Assembly (NCBI GenBank): GCA_027943335.1
Contig: BSBK01001304.1
Coordinates: 685,001 to 749,000 of the forward strand
Length of the DNA: 64,000 nt
Source: Chamaecyparis obtusa
Taxonomy: Eukaryota > Streptophyta > Pinopsida > Cupressales > Cupressaceae
Direction of reading: 5' to 3'
Positions within the stretch are counted from its first letter, which is position 1. Each line of letters starts with the position of its first letter. Both the position numbers and the translations under genes were made by a program. Positions 23,787-38,117 of the stretch are shown in pieces. The notes beneath the pieces are model-generated. The model saw only the letters and a list, made by a program, of their open reading frames with translations. It did not search any database and was not told the DNA's origin.

Positions 23787-25262
23787 CTATTGTTGTTTAT
23801 CAGCACACCTCAGAAATGTGCCATTTATAGATCTCTTATAAAGCCTGTCTTCCCAAATCACATATTTAGCATCTTTTAACTTTAAATCCCTTGTTTTTTT
23901 GGCTGTTAGACCTTCAGGACATTCTCCATAAGTTAAGAAATATGTAATATTTTCAAACCAGGGATCTTGAAGACTTACAGTTAAAACTAGTTGATTAGCT
24001 GCTGGTTCCTCTTCTTCCAAGTTCTCTGCTATAGCTTTGCATAATGCATTTCCTCTTACCAATTTAGTAGGCTTAATTTCAATATCATATTATTGAGTTT
24101 TGGCAATCTAGGTACCTCTATTATTGTAGCTAACATCTTGCTGTGTTAAAATACTTTTTACAGCAATATTAGGTATGAAAATCAGAGAATGAGAATGCAA
24201 TATATAAAAATAGAAATTTTTTAGAGATTTAACTATAGCATATGCATGTTTCTCTAATTGAGATTATTTTAATTCATGCTCTTTCAAAGGTATACTCATA
24301 AATGCTATTGGTTCCTGAATTCCTTCTTTATTCTCCTGCATTAAAATTGCGGACAGAGTATGCTTTGAAGCGTAATAGTATATAATAAAATCTTTTTTGT
24401 AATCTAGATGACACAAGACTGGTGCATTAGCAATTGCTTCTTTAATCTCATTGAAGGCTTGTTTTCCCTACTCATTCCATTTAAACACAACACTACCTTT
24501 CATCATATCCACAATGCATTTGGTAATCTCTGAGAAATCAGGAACGAATCTCCTAAGAAAGTTAACTTGACCAAAGAAGGACTTAACAACTATCTTATTT
24601 GAAGGAAAACTCAGTCTCTAAATAGGTTTCATGCATTTTAGATCAATCCTAATTCCCTCCTATGACACAATATGGCCCAACAATTTTCCTTCCATCACAC
24701 AAAATACTAATTTTTTGGGGTTTAGAGATATACCATGCTCCCTACATTGCTATAGCACTTTCTTCAAATCATCTATGTGATCTTTTCTTTTCTCAGAAAA
24801 CACTGTTAGATCATCAAGGTAGATTACAATTATCTTATTTTTCATGTCAGCAAATGAAGTATCCATACCTCTCTGAAAAGTAGCACCAGCGTTAATTAAA
24901 CCAAACGACATCCTGTGATATGCGAAGGTACCCCAAGGAGTTGTGAAGGCCGTTTTGTGTTGGTCTTTCTTTTCTAATTCAATTTTATTGTATCCAAAAA
25001 AGCCATCCAACATGGACATCATCTCAACTCTAACCACTATCTATAATAAGTGATCCATGTTTGGCAATGCATAATTATCTTTTAAGGAAGCTTGATTTAA
25101 ATTCTGGAAATCAACACATATTCTTATCTCACCATTTTTCTTTCTTATAGGTATGATGTTTGCAATCTACATGGAATGATGTATTGCATAGATAATTCTA
25201 GCTTTCAACATCTTATCTATCTCTCTATAAATGGTGTGTGCTACCTTTGGATTTTAACTTCT
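23787..25262 (-). pseudogene. gypsy reverse transcriptase and RNase H (first gypsy element)
   Basis: RT palm motifs are present: MLDGFFGYNKI (first catalytic Asp), TTPWGTFAY, and IYLDDLTVFS (YxDD kept), all in 24750-25037. The RT start continues left from the segment ending at 25263 with stops between. Downstream (about 24100-24600) is a decayed gypsy-type RNase H with several stops, then the connection domain in 23787-24062, still in the same frame as gag. Confidence 0.85.
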
Positions 25263-25718
25263 CTATTTTTTCCAGAAAGGCACAACATCATGCTTTAAAG
25301 GAATCATGTGTTTGAAATTTCCACTCATAAAGCTCTTCAAATCTTCGTAACTCCAAGCAAAGACATCTTGGTATTCTTTGAACAATTTCTTTGCTTCTTC
25401 TTTTTCTTCCAGTGTACAACATTTACCAAGATTAATAATTTTGGGATTAGTTTTAGTTCCAATATTTATACCTTCAAATTCTCCTATAGTTGGCCCTTTC
25501 TCTACTCTTTTCTTCTTCACATATGTATCATGTCGATTAAAGAGCTTTTCTAGAGACACAAAATATGGTGGAATAATATTACTTTTTAATTGTATGACTT
25601 ATGAATCTTCCTGTTTCTCTTTTTCCATAGAATCATTCTGATAATCACTTCCATCTTCTTCATTAAGACATTCAACATTTTCCAAAAACATATGCAGAAT
25701 TTTATCATCAATAAAAAC

Positions 25719-26213
25719 CTACCAATCTTCGATATTATCTGGTATTGACAGTCTGTAAATTACTTCAATCTGATATTTTTTTTCTTTAAAATCCAAATGT
25801 GGTAATAATAGGGACGTTGATACTGCCAAAGAGTCTACTCTCATATTCATTTCTCTAGGAATAGATTCTATAGAGAAAGCATCTAGTCCCTCAATTTCAT
25901 CCCAGACTCTATTTCGATAATTTTTCAATTTATGATTCTTTACTGAATACTGGCCTTTAACTTGTCGCACAATTAATTCCATGTCACCTCTAGCCTTCAA
26001 TAATTTTACTCCTCTTTCTTTCACTACAATGATACCAAGGAGAAATGCCTCATACTTAGCAGAATTATTAGTATTACCAAATTCCAATTTGAAAGCTAAA
26101 GGCTCTGGTTCACCATCAGGAGGAATTAAAACAATACCTATGCTAGAACCAGATGATGAGAAACTATCATCAAACTCCAATGTCCAAATTTGTGTCCCTT
26201 ACTCAGAGCTTTC
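25719..26213 (-). pseudogene. archaeal-type RNase H located before RT
   Basis: The fold markers are LEFDDS at the start (first Asp), GNTNNSAKYEAF, ARGDMELIVRQVKGQYS (Asp kept) and MNMRVDSLAV (last Asp kept). The position equivalent to the catalytic Glu in TNNxAEYEA is Lys here (codon at 26055-26057), so the copy is probably inactive. In the usual Tat/Ogre order this domain follows the gypsy RNase H, as it does in the element at 48607-56835. Here it lies between protease and RT, in the same frame as both. Confidence 0.85.
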
Positions 26214-27008
26214 AGATTCCAATTTTTCCAATTCATTCTCTACAGCATCATTTTCTGTATATAGCATGTAATTTCCAAACTCCAACTCCTGATATAAAAT
26301 TTGAGCCTTTGGGTCATCTGATTTGTGAACTGTAAATTTAGCTTTCTCCTCAGGTTCCAATTTTACTCTTTTGTTACCAATGGGAATCATTGCTTGAGAC
26401 CAATCCAATTTGATCTCTCCACCTAAATCCCTACAAAAACTTTTTCTCAACAGCAAACCATAGCTAACAGGAATGTCTACAACTAGAATGGTTAGAAGTA
26501 GTCTCTACTCTGGATATGCCACCAATGCAACCTATATGTCCTTGATTTGGCCTACCAAACTCACTTGTTTGGCATCCATGGCGTAACATCTACCACTGGC
26601 TTTGGTAAGTGTTAATCCTAGAGCTTTAGCCACTGTATACGACATTACATTATCAGAAGCTCTAGAATCGATAATGCAATTGCTCAATTTCCACCCATTG
26701 ATGTATAAAGAAACATAGAATGGTTTTGGTTTTTGTCCTGGGGAAGTGGCTAGAATAGAATTTTCAACTTCATTGAAAAGATTTGAAGTTAATGTTTCAT
26801 CTTCCGATTCAGAGGTTGTAGCATGATTCAATTCAATGTTTTCACCCTTACAATGCTCAATAAATCTTTTTAATTCATTGGTATGGGACTTTAGATAATC
26901 AATGGCAAAAATTTGAATTTTTGAATCTTTACAAAACTGAATAAAATCAAAAGAGCCGCACTCCTTACCAAATTGCAAAATCTTCATTCCTTGGTTAGTG
27001 TCTTGCAT
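26214..27008 (-). pseudogene. gypsy aspartic protease region (first gypsy element)
   Basis: Holds the protease core IIDSRASDNVM, where the usual Gly of D-S/T-G is Arg, and AKALGL after it. The tail (26199-26456) links to the RNase H domain. Stops occur at 26529 and near 26500. The protease is therefore doubly disabled. Confidence 0.75.
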
Positions 27009-27020
27009 TTTGGATGCTAG

Positions 27021-28500
27021 CTATCCTTGTTTTGATGGAGGAACTTTCACATCAGCAACTACTTTTGCATTTTTTCCTCTAGTAAGTACATTATACATGT
27101 CTCCATTAATGGTGGCATAGCATTCTCCTTGTCTCTCTAAGTCTGATTCATACTCTAAAAATAAATTTCCAGAGTCACCATTTGAGCATGACTTAGTCTC
27201 ATCACTAGACAGGGAAGAATTGTGTTCATTGGTAGTCAAAAACTGCATCCTATTGATCACATCCAGACAACTTTCACTATCATGATCAGTGGTCAAATGA
27301 AGCACGCACCCATTCACTCTTTTAGGTGGGGCTTCGATTGCTAATCTTCACTGTAATCTAGGAAACTACAAAGGTTTATTACTACATTCACTAGCCTGCT
27401 CTAAAAAATTCCTTTGATATGGGTTATTAAATTTTGGGAGCTATCTTTTCAAAGAAATAATCTCATTGGATAACTTTTGAATCATCTCTTCTGATGAAGT
27501 AGTCCCACTAGTGCTGGTCTTATTTTGGACTTTGCGTTTCCACCTTCTTGCAGAGATCATATCATCCTCCAACTCTATAGCAGTCCTCTGAGCCGCCTCC
27601 AAATCTACAGGATGAGACCTCCTCAATTAAAAATTTATCTCAGGAGGCATAGCGCTGATGAAGAATGTTTTTAATTTGTCTACTGTAGGTCTACTTGCTA
27701 CTGGAATTTTATTAGTAATTTTGTTGAAATTGGCAACAAAATCTCTCATGCTCATAGAAGGTAGTTTCTTCACTGATGTTAGTTGAGCCAACAGAGCATG
27801 CTCATCTTTAGCAGTTTTAAATTGGTCTTCAAAATCTATTCTCATGGTATTCCAACTTGTGATAGCTCCATCAGTTAGGTGATAAAACCAATCTATAGCA
27901 GCTTCAATAAGAGTCTCCACAAATAATCAGACTGCAAAATCTTCATGATTAACTCCTAAAATATTTATAGCTGTGAAGAATGCTTTTATATGTTCATTCA
28001 TAGTAACTTTCCCATCTCTTGTGAACTTAGGTAAATTCTTTCAGGAACCAGAAGGAAGAGGATGATAGACTACAAAATTAAGTGGCCCAGTAGCAGTTGC
28101 CCAAGGTGCAGCCATATTCAGTTGATTTTGCAGAGGATACTGTGGAAAATTGATAACTTGTGGAGGAACAACCCCATGCAAAGTTAATACTTGGAAAGTT
28201 GTGGAAAATGTACTTACTACCTTTGGTGGTGATGAAGGCATGCTTCTAGATTGACGTCCACCTTTCTGATGAGGTACTTCTAACAAGGGAAATCCGAGTG
28301 CTTCTAAATTCTAGAAAGTTGGGTCCTTTTCACCTTGTTCCTTATCACTCCTAACATATCTTAATTGCTCCAAAGTGACTGGTTATTAGTGCTGTTGAGC
28401 TTCATGCTCTGCTCTTCTTTAAGCTCTGTGTAATTCTCTCTCAAGTGCTTCAGTTCAGTTGAAGTACTAGAATTATATTTTCACGAGGTAGCACCATCTC
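27021..28500 (-). pseudogene. gag: gypsy gag (first gypsy element)
   Basis: Four open pieces (28041-28286, 27627-27920, 27441-27626, 27021-27317) lie in one frame, separated by single stops. The piece at 27627-27920 has the retrotransposon gag core (ITSWNTMRIDFEDQF, then SMSMRDFVANFNKI). A His-containing motif lies near the start of 27021-27317; a clear CCHC knuckle is not seen. The start is uncertain because stops occur between 28290 and 28500. Confidence 0.75.
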
Positions 28501-28534
28501 CTCATGACATGCTTTCTAATCATGTGACTATTTC

Positions 28535-28555
28535 TCTCCCTAGTAGAGTCACCAA
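28535..28555 (-). other. probable primer-binding site of the first gypsy element
   Basis: On the minus strand, after the LTR end CCAACA and a few bases, TTGGTGACTCTACTAGGG begins. Its position and TGG start fit a tRNA-complementary site. The tRNA is not assigned here. Confidence 0.5.
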
Positions 28556-28560
28556 ATATC

Positions 28561-30117
28561 TGTTGGTAAACAAATTGTTCTTCTTTTGATTCTCCTTTTA
28601 TTTTGCCCAATTTGTGATGAAGAACAACCGTACACAATAGTTGGGAAACTATTTCTATGAATAGCTAATTTCCCTCTGTATTAAGGTACAACTTCCTATG
28701 TGAATGATGTTCAATGAATTTTGTTTGGTTCCTACTTCCTTTTGCGGGTATGTTCTTGACCAGAGAATAGCAAAGGAAACTAAGTTTCACCCAGGCAAGT
28801 GAAATCTTAGGCAAGGGTCAAAATGTAGAGGTGTTATGTTTATGGTCTTCACAATCTTATGATTCCCACAACATAACAGTATGAAAATGAAGATTATGAA
28901 AATATGATAATGCAAATGCAATATGGTGATGCAATCTCACAATTAGTTATAACTCTCTGATTATTCTACTGATTGATCAAACTGAAAACAATGAAATAAA
29001 ACTTTGTTCATTCACTACTTCCTATTCAACACAAATGAAATAACATCACATACAGATAATGAAAGTGGACAGTAAAGTAATGGCACAAAACTAAATTGTC
29101 TCTGCAACAAGCTTCACAACAAAATTTGCCGACCTCATTATTATCAAAAAAATATACATTTATAGTTCACTATGCTGAGATGTTCATCAGTCATAGGCAT
29201 TCAACAGTTAGCAATATCAATTTCATCTTCCAGAATCAGAAGGAGAAAACATCAGAATATGAAATGTTTCTGAACCAATTAGTTACACGCACAAATGTAT
29301 CATTGGTGCCATCATTTGAATTTGAAACTCCCAGAACCCTTCAAGTTTGAATTTGCACCATCGATCTACAGTTGGATGGTCATGATCATAACCTTTTCAA
29401 TGGTCATCTCAGCTTTCCTTGACTAATATATTCTCTATCACTCGGTCGCTACCTACTTAACCTTGTTGTCAGTTCACAACTTATATTTCTGGTGACCATT
29501 TAACTTAGCAATGTCGTGATTTCCATTTCACATGATCGCATGGCACTTTTTTAACCCTTGTGATAATGTGACTACTCTATCTAACATGTGATATAATATT
29601 AAATCACTAAACCTTCACTTGCCTAGTTTACATTGTCACATCTGTGCTGTTGGCGTACGTGGGTCCTGGTAGACTTCATTGTCGCATGATCGCATAGCAC
29701 TTTTTTATTCCTTGCAATCATGCGACCACTTTATCATTGGTGCACATGGGTCCAATAGGGTATATTTTGTTTAACCTTTCCTATCTTTCCATTGACTTTT
29801 CTCACCAGTCGGGCTCCATTTCGCATGATTGCATAGCACTTTTTTGACTCTTGCGAACATGTGACTGAACACAAGTAGAGCAACTTCCTTATTGGGTTAG
29901 GATCTATAACTTACCCCAATGTAATGAAGATTTAAATGACCCACCTGGCTTACAAAAAAGAAGGCAATGGAGGGGAAACCTGACAAGGACTTCCTATCTT
30001 AAGAAAGACTTAAACCTAGACTCAATTAACACTAACACACATCTATACTAGGAATTTACACATGATCTAAAGTTCAAATATATACTCACAGATATATGCA
30101 ACAAAAGTGTGGCAACA
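28561..30117 (-). repeat. 5' LTR of the first gypsy element
   Basis: Right copy, which is the promoter LTR for minus-strand reading. It ends (plus strand) ggcaaca, directly followed by the TSD ATATG. See the left copy for the comparison. Confidence 0.93.
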
Positions 30118-31009
30118 ATATGACATACTAGGACCCCTAGGGAGTCCCCATGACCCATTTTGACACATTTTAACCCTCAAGTATGTCTGAAGGGGTCCTA
30201 GGACCCCTTGAGAAAGACTTGAGTATTCCAATGTGTCCATAAGGGCCATGGGGACTTCTTAGGTATCCTAATGCATGATATGGCATACTAGGACCTGTAG
30301 GGAGTCCACATGTCCCCTTTTGACACATTTGAATGCTCAAGTGAGTCTAAATGGGTTATAGGACCCCTTAAGACACACTTGAGCCTTCCAATGTTCCCAT
30401 AGAGGTCATGGGGACTTCTTAGGGGTCCTAACATGTGATAAGACATACTAGGACCCCTAAAAAGATCCCATGACCCCTTTTGACACATTTGAATGCTCAA
30501 GTGTGTTTGAAGGCATCCTAGGACCCCTTAAGACACACTTGAGAATTCCAATGTGTCAAAAGGGGTCATGGAGGCTTCCTAGGGGTCCTAACACATCATA
30601 AGGCATACTAGGACCCCTAAGGAGTCCCCATGACCTCTTATGACATATTTGAATGTTCAGGTGTGTTTGAATAGGTCCTAGGAACCATTAAGGCACAATT
30701 GAGCATTCGAATGTGTCCATAGGGTCATCAGGACTTCCTAGGGGTCCTAATGTGTGTTATGGCATACTAGTACCCCTAGGGAGTCCCCATGACCCCTTTT
30801 GACCCATTTAAATGCTCAAGTGTATCCGCAGGGGTCCTAGGACCCCTTAAGATGCACTTGAGCATTCCAATGTCTCCATAGGGATCATGGGGACTTCTTA
30901 TTGGTCCCAACGTCTAATAAGGAATACTAGGAGCCCTAGGGAGTCCCCATGACCTAGTTTGACACATTTGAATGCTCAAATGTGTCCGAAGGGTTCCTCA
31001 GACCCCTTA
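30118..31009. repeat. 160-bp palindromic satellite, block 2
   Basis: About 5.5 monomers. It begins with the TSD copy ATATG and completes the monomer interrupted at 20917. It stops in the middle of a monomer at GACCCCTTA, next to the TG start of the following LTR. Confidence 0.94.
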
Positions 31010-33174
31010 TGTAATGCCCACCCTAGAATCTTCTTATGTTAGACTGACAAGACTATTACTTTGACACTTTGGAGTTTATGATGGACTATGATTATTATTT
31101 AGTTAGCATTTTATGATACATTTGAGCATATATAATTGGTTATTATAGTTTATTTGGAAATATTAAATGAGTTTTTTATTTTAATGATGAATGGCTAGAA
31201 ATGAACTATTAGTAAAATGTTTTACATTGATTTGTGTTATGATGTTTATATTATGATCTAACCTACTGACCCTATTATGGTTTGATGTTCACTAGTTGAT
31301 GTGAGTGTGGGATGAGGAGGGGCAGTCATAGTTACTCCTACAGGAGGTCCACATGATGTCGCACTCTCCCTCCTTATTTGCCATTGTCTAGTTATATTTA
31401 TATATATAAATTGTATATGCATATCAGTTGGTGATGTAGGATGCAGGTACCAAGCATCATCTCCACCTGGCTACACAAGTCTGAGTGTGCCTTCAAAATC
31501 CTTGAACTATTGATATGAGAAGATTTAACCAAGATGCTCTCGAGGTTACCCATGGACTTAGAATTCTATTTAGGAAGTTATCGTAGTTTGGTAGTAGAGT
31601 GCAGTTTAGGTTATGGACTTGATTTGATGTTGGTCTGAGTGTATTTTATGAGTTAGAATTAATCTATTTTATATGTATAATAATTATAAATGTGTTATAA
31701 TTGTTTGTATTTTATATAGGTATGTGTATATGTGGGTGCACATGCATATATCCATGCTTATATAAATAATAATAATTGTATGTTTTCATTCATTGTGTTA
31801 ATGACATGTTATTTATAATAAATAAATAAAGTGAATTAAATAAAGTATATTTAATGAATTATAATAAAAGGAAAATTCTCTTTGTAGTAAAACTAGCTAG
31901 GAGGGAGTTGAACTCAAGACCTCCTAGAAGTTAGGCTACTTGTCTTCCAGTTATGCTATCTTTCTTGAAATGTATTTGTCTATTATTCTTGTTATGGTTT
32001 TATTTGAAAGATATTTTAATTAAATTTTATTAAAACCTTGATTAAGCCCTTATGGGAATTATTTGGTTGTTCCTCCAACCAACTATGGAAGTTGGAGAAG
32101 TTGCTCCCTATAAAGCAACTCCTCCAACCACATAGTTGGAGGATAAATAATTGCAGATTTTGGTGTGAAGGGGGATGATAATTTTGGATGATAACTTTGG
32201 TGGATTGATTTTTGGTTGTCTGTAATTGATTTCTCCAGAAATTTTTATGTGAGTTGAGAGTCTCTGGTTTGTGAAATCATCTGTGTGAGGATTTCTTGGA
32301 GTTGATTGTCAGAGGAAGATTTCCAGAGGGATATTTTCTCAAGGATTGAAGTTCACAGAGATTCTCCAATCAAGGGAAGAGGATTCTTCGCAGGACCCAA
32401 GGTAGGGTCTAAACTAGGAAGAATCTCCATTCTTCCTCTATTGTGTATGAATGTGTGTGTAGATGATATGATATTAAATTTCAATATGACTTTTTTACTA
32501 TGTATCCAAAATGATATGTAAATGTTTGATGCTCTGTGTATTCTACTGTGTTGCTGGGAAGTAAATTATGTATGATTATATAGTTTTTATTTACTCTGTA
32601 TTTTCAAAATCTTCGTAGGAAGATAAGAAAACTTGTGGTCATGTGGGAGGATGTGTTTATTTATTATTGAATGAAATAGGGAAGTCTAGGAAGAATCAGG
32701 AAGGGTCATGAAGGTGTAGGATTGAGATACAATCCTTTTTTCCATACTCTTGTCCACTTGCAGGCTTATTTGTGAATGGTTTATTTTATTTTATTTAATT
32801 TGAGGCTTAGGTAATGTTGATTATGTGCTATGGATGTGGTGTTGAGGTCCCTACATCAATTTTACCTCAAGGAACCTTTCCCAGGCATTCTCCATGCCTA
32901 AAGCAACCATTTTTTAGTGTTTTCGAGAAGTTTAAAATTTATTTTCGTAAAACTTTTCTACAGTGTCGTACGACACTGTGTTCATAATCATACGACATTG
33001 GGTTCATACTCATATGAAATTGTGTTCATGCTCGTATGATACTTGGGCAAATGTCATATGGGAATGAATGCAAAGTCATATGGATCAAAATTCAATTTTA
33101 AGTGTTTTCGGGGTGGTTTAAAATGTAATTTTGTGTTAGTGTTTCACACTGTCATATGATAGTGTAGCCATACC
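31010..33174 (+). repeat. LTR-like copy A
   Basis: Begins TGTAATGCCCACCC. Shares blocks with copy B: 'gaggtccaca-gatgt' (31346 versus 33490), 'atctccacctgg' followed by 'gtctgag' and 'aaaatcct' (31469 versus 33600), and repeated CATATG/CATACGA phrases near 32960-33090 that recur at 40030-40080. It stops about where copy B begins, without a clear ATTACA end, so its 3' part is probably missing. Confidence 0.55.
31894..31966 (-). other. tRNA-like segment with a Pol III B-box
   Basis: Read on the minus strand, it has GATAGCATAACTGGAAGA (A-box-like) and, about 35 nt later, GAGTTCAACTCC (close to the B-box GGTTCRANYCC). The T stem and acceptor stem do not pair well by eye, so this is more likely a tRNA-derived remnant (SINE-like) inside the LTR than a working tRNA gene. 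Confidence 0.3.
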
Positions 33175-35069
<1,895 letters not shown>

Positions 35070-36983
35070 TGTATTATGTTTGTTTTTCCTATGTGAAGGG
35101 ACTTAGGAGAAAGGATAGATATACAGTAAATATTTTATTGTACAAATGATTATTTATTCTTTTGTGTGTTATTATATTTTCTGTGAAGCTATATTGTTTG
35201 TTTACGTGCTGGAAAATATAGGCTGTGATTTAGATTGTGAACTATGTAACTACTCTTGCCTACTCTCTGGGAAAAAGATAGTATCATTAATTGTATGTAC
35301 ACAAACCTAGAGAAATAAAAACTATCCTATTATTTTTTATAATAATAAAATTCATCAACACAAGATCAAATTTATTTAAACAATAATCTTATCTATGACT
35401 ATCCTAACATGACAGATATCTGCCCTCTAGATAGACCCATACTCAGATATCTATAACTTATTATTCAGATCAAAAGTCCTCAATCGCTCCAATGAGGATG
35501 GGTGTAATTAGGTTTTTTAAAACATATCCAAAGCTCATAAAGATCCAATGGTTTGTTTGAAAGTTATGGCCCCCACACTGAGGGTCATTTTTTTTGATAC
35601 TGTATTATTCATCAATTAGTGATCTCTATTTTTAATCTCTTGTATATACCTGCATCCAAAAACTTAATAACACATACTTATATATTAATATACTTCTCTC
35701 ATAATCCATAATAACCAAAGAAATTGAAGAGCCTATGTGCTCATTAAAGCTTCAAAACAATTGATCGATTGCACCAAATCAATAACAAGGATAGTCAATG
35801 TAAATGATGACTTCCTCTGTTCAAAGCCTCATAAAAATAAATAAAACTTGTATGGAAATGGTTAATAATAGAAACTAATATTATATAAATCCATTTAAAA
35901 TCTCATTTTCATTGGAATGGAGTTTTTCTTTAAATACAAAGGGGTTGGCTATACCCTCATGGCAGAGAACACGAATGTTGTAAAGCTTTTCATTTGTATG
36001 CAAAGAAAACTTAATTTCCCTCTCTCTTCCACACACCAAACCCTCTAAAAATCTCTCCAAATTTGAGTGTTATGTGTCTATGATGTTTTGGTAAGGGTAG
36101 GAAACCTAGCTTGTCACTTAGAGTTTCCACCTAGCCTTAGAACTTTTGGGAAAGGGTTTGTAGTTTAATTTTATTTTCAGTTGTTATTTGGGAAAGGTTA
36201 CTCCAACCCTAGGTATGGCCTAGATATCACTTCCTTGTGGACCTTGGTGTTTATCTCCTAGCATGGGGGAGTGGACCTTTGTGGATCCACGTGGTTGGGT
36301 GGTGATTCTTTTCAAGGTATTGTTTGTGTTTGTGCTATTCATGGAGCATCAGAAGTTGTTGAAGATATTTCTCACTCTTTTCCATGTTTTATCTTAGAAA
36401 GAAAATTGCAAAAATATTGTAAAGTGTCATTCATATTCATGTAATCCTATAAGGCCTTGTATAGTAGAAGATATATTGTAAGCATTCATGTAATTGGGAA
36501 GGGTATATCTAGGAAAATTATGAGAATGAAAGTCAATATGTATTATTGTTGTTGGAAGCAAAGTGGCATGTTTCTTATTATTATTGTTCAAGAAAAGTTA
36601 GTAAAACAAATGTGTTAATTTCATATGAGAAATAGTTTAACTCCTAGATAAATTCTTTTGCAAAGATTATGCTTTAAATGTTTATGAAATAAGGTTTAGG
36701 GAATATTGATGGAATCAATTTGGTTAGTAATCAAATGATAGCATTTATATTTCTCTCTAAAGAATTTCTAAGGTTATGCTTTAAGAGTTAGTACACTTAA
36801 TGATCTTAAAATAATTATAAATGTACTATAAGGGAACCTTGGAAGGAATGTAAGTTAAATGATGTTTATGGATTGTTCATGCAAATATTTTAAAGTTCAA
36901 AATTTTTCATAATTCGTTACTTAGATTTTATTTTCTAAAGAGAATCTTTGTTCTCTTTCCTAGTTCCCTTGCGGAGCATGACA
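35070..36983 (+). repeat. 5' LTR of the non-coding element
   Basis: Starts tgtattatg and ends catgaca. A TATA-like box (ctttaaatac near 35931) is followed about 100 bp later by a CT-rich leader. The block 'ctagcatgggggagtggacc' near 36255 recurs in diverged form at about 41017, which links it to the flanking LTR family. Confidence 0.78.
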
Positions 36984-38117
36984 TCTTTGGTATCAGAGCA
37001 CTAGGTTTCCACACTGGGACTCTTAGCTCACTTACTGCTTAGTACTTTGCATAGTTTTATTTTGGTTTTTCATTACAATACACGATCCTAAATATAGGAA
37101 CTATGTTCTTGGTATTCATGCTATAGTGTACCCATGCTTCTATGGTTAGGTTGTCTTAGATAAATTACTTCTATTTTTTTCATTCTAAATATAATGAATG
37201 AGCCTCCTGAATACTTTCATAGATAGTGGATATCTTTCTAATAAATAAATGTTAATGAATTCCACATGTTTCATATCACCCTTTTGTTGTACTCCTAGAA
37301 AGACTCAAATTAGTATTACAAGTTATTTTGTACCATAAGTGTTGTCAGTAACCAAGCATATCTCCTCTAAAACTTGTCATCACGAGTGCTTGTTATAGCG
37401 ATTATAGGTTGCTTGATTGAGCTGAAAAGGCTTAACACCGTATTCTATTTTAAATATCATAATAGCTATGTGTGACCAATTAATTTAGTTAATGATATTA
37501 CTATGGTAGTTCTCCTTATTATAGATGCAAATGATGAAGTTACCACATACATATTATAGGCTATTGTAAGGACTGAAATATTGTGTCTCTCTCTTTATTT
37601 TGAACCCTATTTTAGAATAGAATTGAAAAACAAATCCTTGTACAAAACATGAATTTAGGACCTTATTAATTATGTTTCAACATTGGAATTATTGGGTAAT
37701 CCTTTTGGGTCATGTTGTTGTTGAAGAATTACTAATAGTGGGGAACATTTGCTAAATTAGCATTGTGAGTATTTCTCTTTGGATTTATATGCAAATGATA
37801 ATGAGACATGATGCATGATTGATTTTTTTTTTATAACACTTGAATTTTTACATGAAATTACATTAGGGTTATTTGATAATAATAACCACAAATTGAAAAT
37901 AAAATATCTCTTCTCTACTCATGGTGAATGACCATCAAATGATGTTATCTATATAAAGTAAAAATATGATTTAATTTTTTTGATGCTGGAAATTCATGGC
38001 TAAAAGACTTAAGGTCCATCTGTGACTATAAGCCTATGTAGGGATTAACCATAGAGATGAAATTAGGAGTTTTTCATAATGAAAGGAATATGTGTTCTTT
38101 TGGTACAATTATTATAC
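36984..38117 (+). other. interior of the non-coding element, with primer site
   Basis: Primer site tggtatcagagca at 36988-37000. A start-like 'atgaatgagcctcctgaatac' at about 37194 resembles the opening of a gypsy gag, but the frame is broken at once by stops. No zinc knuckle or pol motif is present. Confidence 0.6.

Larger units (their letters stand above)
20918..30117 (-). mobile_element. Ty3/gypsy element, Tat-like, with RNase H ahead of RT
   Basis: Two LTRs of 1559 and 1557 bp bound a minus-strand gag-pol. The TSD ATATG is exact (20913-20917 and 30118-30122), and the 160-bp satellite continues on both sides in register. Domain order on the minus strand is gag, protease, an archaeal-type RNase H, RT, remains of the usual RNase H, integrase. 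There is no chromodomain. All coding parts carry stops; one frameshift is seen. Confidence 0.93.

Noticed and set aside
31894..31966. Functional tRNA gene
   Set aside because: Only the B-box is convincing; acceptor and T stems do not pair by eye. Kept as a tRNA-like segment only.
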